Assembly: GCA_024114885.1 (NCBI GenBank)
Contig: CP099419.1
Coordinates: forward strand, 3,286,001-3,350,000
Source of the DNA: Septoria linicola
Lineage: Eukaryota; Ascomycota; Dothideomycetes; Mycosphaerellales; Mycosphaerellaceae
Length of the DNA: 64,000 nt
Reading direction: 5' to 3'
Below, piece after piece: positions 22,445-31,481 of the stretch (position 1 is its first letter; each line of letters opens with the position of its first letter). Below the pieces are notes generated by a model that saw nothing but the letters and a program-made list of their open reading frames with translations, was not told where the DNA came from and ran no database searches. The position numbers were made by a program, and so were the translations under genes.

Positions 22445-24664
22445 CTACCTCATATAGTTCCGGCTCTTGGACATCGGCTTGAAAGCCCTCTTCGCCTTCC
22501 TTCCCATCTTCATGCTCTTCGTAGTGCCAACCGCGCCAGCTGTGCCATTCAAGACTGGATTCGGCGCATTGGTCGTAGTGTTGTACGTAGCATTCGTCGG
22601 CATGACCGCAAACTGCACAGTGCTATTGCCCTCGCGGTATGTGCTCTCTGCAGTACCTACCGTCTTGTATCCTTCGGAACCCTTTAAGCAGCTTACCTCG
22701 CCGGAAGCAATGTCTTTACCGTGGATCGCTCGTTCAAACATCTCCAGGGCGAGGAGTGGTTGGTAGAATGGGACCTGCTTGATGGTTAGTATACTTGCTT
22801 TCTCAAAGCTGCCTCCATGCCCCCCAGCGGGCTCCGGAAATTACGAGAGGTCGAGAACTCACTTCATGCCCACTCTCATACACTCGGACGAAAGCAAAGT
22901 TGTCGGACTGCTTCACCTGACCATGAACGACGCCATCCGACGTGGTGACGTTCTCGTAGCCCGCAGACGAGAAGCCAGGCGCATCGACGAGTTCGGAGAC
23001 AACTTGGCCGCCGCTAGCCGAGATGTTAGCATACAGTGTGGATATGCGTGGTGAGCGCACGGAAAGTTTCGGAAAGGGTGAGGTTTCAGGATGAACTTAC
23101 AGCCAATTGCCTGTGGGTGAAAAGATACCAGTTAGCACACACATCTCAAGCACAATAGACATGTTGTTTCTTACAGGTGTAGTCAGCGTCTCCGTAGAAT
23201 TGGACAACATAGACACCCTGCTCAACGAGGCTACGGACTGCCGCAATCGTGCCTTCCTCTCGATCATCGTCGCCCGTGCTGGTGAACGCGTTGCTGACTG
23301 CAGTGTTACTCTCCGAGAAGTTGACATAGGCGCCAATGGCTTGTTGGACTTTTGGAGTATTGAGGTATTCAACATAAAAAGAGTACGGGAATGGATCTGG
23401 TGTCAACTCTCGGATGTCGTACTCGTCGCGGCCGGTCACTGTGTCAAGAACGAATTCGACCTCAGTCGCACAGAAGCTGTCTGCTGCAGCGCAGATCTGT
23501 TACCATGTCAGCTCCAGCTTAGCGATTGAGATTGGACATACGCACTTCATTGATGCCTCGAGTGTTGCAATCGACAGTCTGGTCATAGCAGTTTCCTGAT
23601 CCATACATTGAGTTGTAGACCTGATCCTTGATCGATTGATTGTATGGATCGTAGTCGTAGGTGTTTCCAGGGAAGACAGAGAAGTTGTAGTAAGCTTGGT
23701 ATTGAACAAGCGGGTCATACCAGCCTGAGTTCAATTTCCACAGTCAGCAATTGCTTCTCTCGACAGGCAGCTCCGTTCCAACTAACCATTTCCGATCAAC
23801 ACAGTAGCTAATTCGATGTGGTGTGCTCCCGGTAGGCTTGAATTTCTGATCAGAGCATTCTGAGACTCAATATAGGCATTGAAGATAGGTCCGTAGTGGC
23901 CACCGTACGACTCGGTCGCGAAGTTGAACTCGTTCTTCGCATACTGAGGAAAGGCACCCATAAATCCTTGCAGAGTACGCCACATGCTTGGTGCAGCGTC
24001 GATGGTGGAGTTGGCGGTATCTGTTTGATTTGGGTAGCTGTACGTGCCACAAGTATCGCCCGCATAATCTGGACAAGTCGCATTGGGAAGCTGAATTATG
24101 TTGGAGGAAGTCTCGTAGCCCGGAATTGGGGTCGAATAGCTGAAGCCAACTTGGGCAGGGTGATCGATAAACAACATGTTGGAAGCATTGTTCCACGCAT
24201 ATGGGTTGTTGTATACCTCTCCGTTCGAATCCACGCCGCAAGGCCCGAGTTCTTGGAAGAGACCGATCATAGAGCTGGAGCCTGGCCCACCATTCACCCA
24301 CACAAGAGGCATGTCAGCATATATAACTCGTAGCACCAGTCCTCGAAGCGTCCGATCATGTGTTTTGGAATTGGTTGTACTTGGATGCACACTTACCAGT
24401 CAAGGGATCAGTGGATGGGTCCTTTCGACTCTCAAAGAACCACCAGAAAACGTGCTGGTCTTCAAAGACATCGACATAGCCCGAGTAACTCTTGACGCCC
24501 GGCGTGAGCTCGCAGATTCCTTCTGGAACTTCCTTCCAGCGTACCGGGATGTCGAGGTAGCCCTTTGAGGAGGTGAGATCTGTGGGAGGAGATACGAATT
24601 GAGCATTGGCTGGAGCTGTCAGCAGACTTGAAAACACTGTAGCTCCGAGGAGTATGGATGCCAT
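22445..24664 (-). CDS. Serine carboxypeptidase, S10 family (carboxypeptidase S1-like)
   Basis: Secreted or vacuolar enzyme removing C-terminal residues. The ATG at 24,664 gives a signal peptide (MASILLGATVFSSLLTAPANA). Family motifs in order: WVNGGPGSSSMIG (oxyanion region), a Ser nucleophile in TESYGGHYGP, catalytic Asp in YGDADYTCNWLGG and catalytic His in VYESGHE. Many NxS/T sites suggest glycosylation, and the tail is basic. I count seven exons, including a 10-nt microexon at 23,101-23,110 encoding the middle of CNWL. The first intron (donor at 24,396) has its branch site GCTGAC close to the WVNGG segment, but the expected AG after cctctt is absent. An alternative AG (tacgag) about 26 nt upstream keeps frame and adds VIYADMPL. 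Confidence 0.9.
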
Positions 24665-25531
24665 GATGGTGATTTCCCGGGCGGAACGGTGAGGGTGAGG
24701 AAGAACACGCGGGCCATGCCTGCCTTTTTGTCTAGGACTTGGTGCTACATGGGCGCTTTCACCAAAAGTGCAATGCTACTGCAACGCAATGATGCGCATC
24801 ATATCTGCGGCGTCTAGGCTCAAAACAGCAGCTGGCTGGGAGACCGGCAGAATTGTGCGCTGGAAAGGTTCAAAGATAAGCGTTCGGCTTCGGCTTGTCA
24901 AGGCTTGTGTGAGTCGCGTGAGGTCTCGCCTGTCGGCCTGTCGGGATTCGGCGGTGGAGCCAAGACCTGCAAGGGGACGGACAAACGACCTCACTTGCGG
25001 GTTCCTACTTCGTGGTTTCACCTCACAATTCACAATTCCTTGAAAACGCGGATGCGGTATGGATGCTCGACGAGCTCAACGGACACGGCCCTGCAATGTC
25101 GAGTTGGTTGCAGTGACGCTGAGTACTGATCGCAGACAATATGACATTGATGCAGGACCACGCGTAGACAAGCTCTGCTCTGCACTGTGCATACAGCATT
25201 GTTTGCACGTCGCCTCCCGCGAGCCGTAGAGAGATCATCTGCTCAGTGGGCTAAGCAAGGATCCCGCGCCGAAGTGATGCGACGACTAAATCTGTCGATT
25301 TCTGCAAGCTATTTTCATCAGTGGGAAAGTGCTTAGAGCTGCTTGAAGTTGTACTAGAGCAGGTGAAGGTCCTCCTTTCTGCTTCCAAGGCTGGCGCGAA
25401 CAAGCTCCTACTCTCCCGTGCAGTGACTTGCTGCTCGAGCAATACCCCGCTGGTCTGCACCTCCCCACTCTATGTCAACCGTAGATTCTAGCTTCCAGCC
25501 ACACGAGCATTGATTGGTATGCCGTTCTATC
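24665..25531. other. Divergent intergenic region, no gene seen
   Basis: Upstream of the carboxypeptidase and of the coiled-coil gene. Short open frames on both strands have no recognisable features. Confidence 0.4.
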
Positions 25532-27418
25532 ATGGCTCACATTGATCACGATACAGACTTTGGGGCTTTACTACGTCAACCTGCCGATCGAGCACATGCG
25601 TATATCGAACATCTCAGGAACGAAAAGTCCCAGCTCTCCGACCAGCTCATGACAGCTCAAGCCGAATTGGCCGAAAGCTCTGAGAAATGCACTGCGGCAC
25701 AGCTCGAGCTCGACAAGGCAGTGGAACGTGCTTCAACTCTCGAGCTGGATGGCAATCGGCTTCGCAAAGATCTCAAGAGCGCGAAAGAGACGAATGTTGA
25801 TCTGAAGAGGCAGTGCGACTCGCACGACGATACACTGCGACAGCTGCAAGAAGAAAAGCTCAAGGCAGAGAGTGATGGCGCATCAGCCGTACAAGAGCTC
25901 GCAGAAAAGAGGCAGACCATCTTCGACCTTGATCAGGACAACAAAGAGCTCAAGCACACTATAAGCACGCTGAGGGATACTGTCGAGCTCAAGGAGAAGG
26001 CCAACAATGGACTGCGCAGTGAAAAGGCGTCGCTCGATTCTGAGTGCGAATCCCTCTACAGCCAGGTCGATAAGCTGAAAAGGGACTTGGCCCAGCGGGA
26101 TGAAAAATTGCGCGCCACACAAGCTGAACAGGACAAGTTACCGAAACAGGTGAGCATCTTCCGATGCCAATGCATACTGCATACAGAAACTAAGTTCCAG
26201 TAGATCGAGTCTAATCAAAGTGAGATCGAGACTCTGAAGACCGAGAACCGCAAGCAGAACTTCCAACGCGATGTCATCACGACAAAAGACCGAAAGATCA
26301 CCGATCTTGGCAATAGAGTGACTGAGCTCGAAAATGACTAAGATGAAGCTGCGCGAGACAAAAATCGCTCTGCAGGACGCGGAGATTCACCGTGACACTC
26401 TTGCGGACCATCTGGAACGGGTCGAGACAGAGCAGGCAAAGCTTCAGCGAGACCTCGACGGCACTTCCACGGACCTGCAAGGAGCGAAGGCACAAACTCG
26501 CGAAGTAGATCAGCGCCGTCTATTGGATCCTCGGCTTCACCGCCCGATCGCAGATCTTCCCACAGAGTCGGCGCGGCAATACTTTGGGAACCGCAAACCG
26601 TTTGTACAACCCAAAAAACTACGCATCAAGTGGAGTGACTTGCCAGGATTCCACAGGCCAACGCCAGCCGAGGTGGCTGATCCACATAACTACGAAGAAT
26701 TCGAGGCAACAGAAGTCACATTCGCTTTCGGCAAAGCTCCTGATCGTGGTGCCAGTGCTCGAGAGCTAGGTCGGCTGAGCAAAGGTCACATAATGATACA
26801 TGAGCTACGCGGCCATGCCTGGGCGCTGAGTCCCGTCGATTTGTCCTCTCTACCGTTGAACACAGTGCAGCAACATATTAGGTATCAAGACCTGCCGCAG
26901 GCGGGGAGAACAACGATAGAAGACCAGCAGCAGGTACCGTACGATCCTGGTGGTATCATGCTTCGCGTGCTAATGATGATCAGATGATTCCTGACAGTGC
27001 TTCCGCCCCTGAAGGCACTCTGGAAACCAATTTACAAGCACCAGACTCGTCTGGCCCGCCTTCTTTGCCGACGCCACGCTCGGATTATCGCTCTGCTAGC
27101 ATCACTGACGGCGGTTTCACTCCGACTGGGCCACGAAAGAGAGCTCGATCGCGCTCGTTGGAACGCCGACGAAAAGCCGTTTGTCTGCCTTGTAGGTCAA
27201 GAAAGTCACTGTGTACCTCCAATGGCCAATGCGAGTCATGTAGGATTCAGGACCTCGATTGTGTATATCGAGAGTGCAAGACTGGTCTAAGCTGCCGAGA
27301 CAGACGTTGTACCGGGCATCACTCAGATCAATGGCCATGTCCCCAGGGCACATGGTCATTGGGACGACCACAGCTAGGTTTCTTTAGGAGATTCGCTACC
27401 AAGGGGGAGAACTCGTGA
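25532..27418 (+). CDS. Coiled-coil protein with C-terminal Zn2Cys6-like cluster (apparent frame break)
   Basis: Start at the ATG at 25,532 (MAHIDHDTDFGALL). About 200 residues of heptad-rich coiled coil (EKSQLSDQLMTAQAELAESS onward) continue across an intron at 26,150-26,203, whose acceptor must be the TAG at 26,201-26,203. After a second coiled-coil exon the frame shifts by one base at the AAAA run (26,331-26,334), then continues into LRETKIALQDAEIHRD and a globular part (IADLPTESARQYFGNRKPF). A 50-nt intron (26,934-26,983, branch GCTAAT) leads to the last exon. That exon has a basic stretch (RKRARSRSLERRRK) and C-X2-C-X6-C-X5-C-X2-C-X6-C, the fungal binuclear cluster spacing, followed by more Cys. 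A C-terminal cluster is unusual for this class. It may be a nuclear protein; the function is unknown. Confidence 0.6.
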
Positions 27419-27578
27419 TAGCAACGATAGGAATTTTCCATTCTCGACCGGGACAATGAATGAACAGTGATTGTGATCGCCCCCGTCAACGCACCTCGCA
27501 GCTGCTTCGAATCCGCGTCCTGCTCATCATCGTCGCCTCACTCCTGCCTTCGCTCTCTTATTCTCAATGCTGCACAAT

Positions 27579-27986
27579 CTACCTGATTGGAATGTCAGAC
27601 ATCACAGCACCAAACTCCTCTGCAAATTCTCGCGCAGGTCGTGTGCACATCTCGATTGAGCCTGCGCCAGATCCCCCACCGTGAAAGAGCACGATGAGCG
27701 GTCGCTTGATGGCGGGTGTCGACTTGCAGCGGAAGATCTTGAGGGTGGCGATGAAACAGCCAGGACCAGAATGTGTGTCGTTGCTGTTGTCTTGTGGTTG
27801 TGATTTTGATGATAGCAAGGTCATGGTGTGGTAGAATTCTTCAATGCCTAGACTCGGAGGACCGAGTCTGGAGACGAGAGTCGCTTCCCATTGTGATAGC
27901 AGGTTGCGGTTTTCGATCATCTTGGCTTGTGCAGGTGTCATTTCTGCAGCTATTGTGTTCATTTTCGGTTCTGTTGATCTGTGCAA
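27579..27986 (-). pseudogene. Truncated alpha/beta-hydrolase (hormone-sensitive-lipase type) fragment
   Basis: The frame encodes only the N-terminal third of an alpha/beta-hydrolase-3-type enzyme: a helical lead (MTPAQAKMIENRNLLSQWEA), then RPLIVLFHGGGSGAGS with the HGGG oxyanion motif, then REFAEEFGAV. The nucleophile elbow (GxSxG) and the catalytic Asp and His are absent. After FGA the sequence has a branch/acceptor-like string (gtctgacattccaatcag) but too little room for an intron, so an intron-proximal deletion may have removed the rest. It lies next to a broken dehydrogenase gene, so this patch looks like a decaying catabolic gene group. Confidence 0.65.
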
Positions 27987-28325
27987 GGCGGATGGGGAAT
28001 GTTGGTGAGTAGGGAGAGGAAGTAGGATTGGAGCGCAAGAACATTACATACCGAGCCATCGTAGGCAAAATTTGGAACATTGTACTGCGTTCAGGCAACA
28101 GGTATTTGTACCTGGCAAATTTCACGAGTCTTACATGTCCAAGCATTTCGGCGACTTGCCTGGCTCTCGCACTTGGCCCAGCCACGTCAACAGACGGCTT
28201 CGAAGAAGCTCTGAAGAATGTGCGGTAGCTCTGTCTTCATGCTCTACGCCAGTGATGAAGTACCTCATTGACTTGGGAAATCTAGCAGTCTATATCTCTC
28301 ATACTATCTGTCAAACACGATTCAC
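27987..28325. other. Intergenic, no gene seen
   Basis: Between the hydrolase fragment and the dehydrogenase pseudogene. No supported frame or repeat. Confidence 0.35.
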
Positions 28326-29437
28326 TTAATCATCCAAGATCTGCACCTTGATCGCTCGTGCTGAAGGGTCTGAAGCAATAGAGAACAATTGCACTCCTTC
28401 TTCCAAAGAGAAACGATGGGTAACCAAAGGCTTCAAATTCAAAAAGCCCTCTGAGACAAGACTGATGGCCTTTGGATAAGTGTCTTGATAGCGGTACTGG
28501 AATCGTAGATCGATCTCGTTGGCAGACAAGTGCATGAATGGGACGTTCATGAAGTCCTTGCCCACTCCAATCACAAAGACCTGTCCTCCAAACTTCGAGG
28601 CCTGTAGCAAGGATAATGGTTAGTCAAAGCATCCCCTAGCAGCACCATGGGGTTGATACTCACATAGATTCCAGTATGAATGCTGCTCTCCACCCCAGTA
28701 CATTCGAGCACAAGTTTCACCTTTGATCCCATTGCAGCGACCACGCGTTCAGCTACGTCTTTGGCTGTGCTCTGCTTTCCCACCAACACCGTGCGAACAC
28801 GAGGGACACATTCTCGTGCGCGCTCAAGCCTGCTCTCATCAATGTCGGTGATAACGATAGGTGCTGGACCCGCAGCAGACCCGCAGCATGGGCAGCGAGT
28901 AAAGAGACCAGTCCGATGGGGCCGGCACCACAGATCAGGAGAGGATCTCCCAGGCGGAGGTTGGATCGATCGATGCCTGCCAAAGCGACCGAGAGAGGTT
29001 CCAGAAGCGAGCCCTCCTCGAAACTCAAGTTATCGGGCAGTCGATGAAGCCATGCTGCGGGATGTACGTGATACCGCCGCAACGTTCCGTGATAAGGAGG
29101 TGTGCTAAAGAAGACGACCTGCGGGCAGGCGTTGTATTGACTGGTGCGACAGAAATCGCGAGAAGGCTTGGAACATGGTATACCACATTCAAGGGCAACA
29201 CGATCGCCTTCCTTTCTGTTAGGTTCACCGCTCTAAACTCGCTCGGGCATGCAACTTACCTGGCTTGAAATTGGTGACATTGCTGCCAACTGCGATTACG
29301 GACCCAGCGCTCTCGTGACCTAGCCCATTCTCACCACATACAACCATATCGCCGATGCGGCCATGTTTCCAGAAATGTACATCGGACCCACAGATACCAG
29401 TTGCGCGCACGTGGATGAAGGTCCCTGTCGCGTACAC
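28326..29437 (-). pseudogene. L-arabinitol/xylitol-type polyol dehydrogenase, 5'-truncated and frameshifted
   Basis: Zinc-dependent medium-chain dehydrogenase of the sugar-alcohol class (fungal LadA/XdhA relatives, NAD-linked oxidation of pentitols). Visible: GICGSDVHFWKHG with the catalytic Zn ligand, GHESAG, the structural Cys region, Rossmann motif GAGPIGLVSLLAAHAAG, then KVKLVLECTG and a normal C-terminus ending VQILDD. Two lesions are seen. The first ~35 residues and the start codon are missing because repeat copy 2 abuts the gene just before FIHVRATG. Inside the Rossmann fold, gacccgcagca occurs twice in tandem (28,867-28,877 and 28,878-28,888), an 11-bp duplication that shifts the frame. 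Two introns remain recognisable (near 29,233-29,276 and 28,607-28,667). Confidence 0.85.
28867..28888. repeat. 11-bp tandem duplication
   Basis: Two adjacent identical copies of gacccgcagca. Skipping one copy restores the dehydrogenase reading frame from the Rossmann motif into the following PIVITDIDESRLERA segment, so this is the frame-shifting lesion. Confidence 0.85.
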
Positions 29438-29918
29438 GCAAAGATCTAACCCTGTTGACTCGGAACTACGTAGCGCCGCGCACGTGATAGCCTCCGCGTC
29501 TTAGCAAGTAACAACACCTTTATAGTAGGCTGCAGGGGTAATAGGGACTGGATTAGTATCTCGTCGGCGGATAAGGTCGGCGTATCTCTACGTATAGGTA
29601 GCTACGGCTTACTACGAATTTATAAGCGGGCTATAATTTCTATTATAAAGCTAAGCACGCGTACTACGGCCCTACTTTACCTTCTTCCTCTTTAACTACT
29701 TTAACTTACGATAACGATTATAGGTCTTAAGAGTGTACTTACCTTAGACGAATACGTAAAGTAGTTTAACGGTATAGTAATTACTATAAAGCTTAGTACT
29801 ATTAGATACGGAGTCTATAGCAATACGTCGATGTTATAAAGGGCGGTAGTATAGAAGGACGATTTGTTTACAAATAGGAATGAAGAGTCTACATATGCTA
29901 AGGGTATTAGGTCACGTG
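29415..29918 (+). repeat. Degenerate repeat, copy 2 of an inverted pair
   Basis: Reverse-complement match of 3512-4018 along nearly its whole length, with scattered, mostly transition differences. It is AT-rich and low in CA/TG, like RIP-affected DNA. Its left end is fused to the truncated dehydrogenase. Its right end (gggtattaggtcacgt) stops where copy 1 continues into the A-tract terminus at 3426-3511. Confidence 0.8.
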
Positions 29919-30170
29919 CCCGTTCTATCATGCTTCTTTGGTGAGCAATTTGTATACGGGGTCCTCGTTGTTGTGGCCTACCAGACCCTTCGTTTATATC
30001 CGTTGATACCTAGTGAGACGCCATCGTGTCTAGCAGCAGGCGTTTGCGGGGAATGGTTCCTCAGCACGACCCATACATATACCACATGGTATGGTCCGAT
30101 TTCGTTTGGCACCTTCACTCCATTTCCCTCCACTGCACCCAATTCCTCAGCCCAGACAACCTCCGCGATC

Positions 30171-30878
30171 ATGTTTGCATCTATTCTGCTCGCTACTGCT
30201 GCCTTGGTAGGCTTCAGCTCGGCTCAGGCCTGCACTGCCGCAGAGAGAATTCGCATCTCAGGCCTTGTGCCATTCGCATATTCTCAGCCCGATCCAATCT
30301 CCACCTTTGATGAGTTCTCCAAGATTCCTTTCGGTGTTCCAGATCTTGCGGGCAGCTGTGTTACTCAGATGTAAGTCTACTCAAGTCCTCGGGTTCATGA
30401 AGGTCTCCTGCTCACACCCGTCCAGCTATCCCAATGGCGGTGGTCCAATAACTGTCGGTGTGACTGGCAAGGGCGTAGTCAATTTCGGCGTTGCTTCTCG
30501 TCAAGCATTCTCCAGTGTTACGGGCCAATATGTGGACTTTGGCGCCAACGGTACCACTGTAATTGACACGAACGTTACCCTTGGTGTAGCAAGTAAGTGT
30601 CCCTCAGTATTCTTCAGGTCTCGGCCGCGTCTCCTATCCTCTGTGGGTTCAGAGATGAGACTTGGTGCGATCTTGCATGCAAATGACTAGCCTCATCGTC
30701 AGGCGCTGTTCCAGTCCCTGTCACATTCTCTGGTCAAGTGTACCTGGATTGCAACAACAACTGCCGCATCACCGCTGTCCGCGCGTTTGCCCAAGTCCCG
30801 ACTTACATTCTTGGACAGCCTACCGATATCTACAAGTTCCTGCCGGTGCCAAAGGTCCCTGGCATCCTCCGCGCTTAG
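30171..30878 (+). CDS. Small secreted cysteine-containing protein (effector-like)
   Basis: 180 aa from three exons (30,171-30,370, 30,426-30,592, 30,703-30,878), with introns of 55 and 110 nt and canonical GTAAGT donors. The N-terminus is a clear signal peptide (MFASILLATAALVGFSSAQA). The mature part has four cysteines (ACTAAE, GSCVTQ, DCNNNC), which could form two disulfides. It has Gly/Val/Thr-rich beta-like segments and two NxT sites. I recognise no family. Size, secretion and position beside a degenerate repeat between two damaged genes fit a candidate effector or secreted surface protein; that role is inference. The ORF is intact, unlike its neighbours. Confidence 0.75.
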
Positions 30879-31481
30879 ACGACGTTCAGCTTGATATAGT
30901 GGGGCTTAGAAGTACCTAGATATCTCTAATAGCGACGGGAACAAACTATCATGTGCGCCAGAGTGGTGTTGAACGAGCATCCTTCGAAGCTTACATGATT
31001 GCTCCATGAATGGGGCTGCAAACTGACTTCGCATCAATTTAAGACTTGTGTCAAGATGACTCGCGACTACCTCGCCGTGCCACAACGTGCCCCGTATTCG
31101 CGCTTTGAAAATGTTGAGTATCGACGAGAGGATGGCGAGGGGAACACCAAGACAGAGCACGGAAGCTAAACATCAGCGCCATTTCATAGTCGTTTGTTAA
31201 AGTGGCGGAACTGAGTCACTAGTTAACCCACATCCCGTGCTGAGTTTGTTCGGACCTCAGAAGTCATAGGTGGCCGACATCGAAATCATGATGCTTTGAA
31301 GCCTTTTCGCTGGGACATTTATAGCTGCCAATGAACGAAACCATGCTGAACGGCGAGTGGAGCTGTCGTCCGTGGCTACTGGCATCGCATTTCATCTCTC
31401 TCATGACGGATCTGGATGCACCCCATCGCGTACTCTTCCAGAAGATAACATCCCCAAGCTAGCCATATCTGGCAGCGCGAC
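30879..31481. other. Intergenic, no gene seen
   Basis: Convergent 3' region between the secreted protein and the MFS gene. No supported coding frame. Confidence 0.4.
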
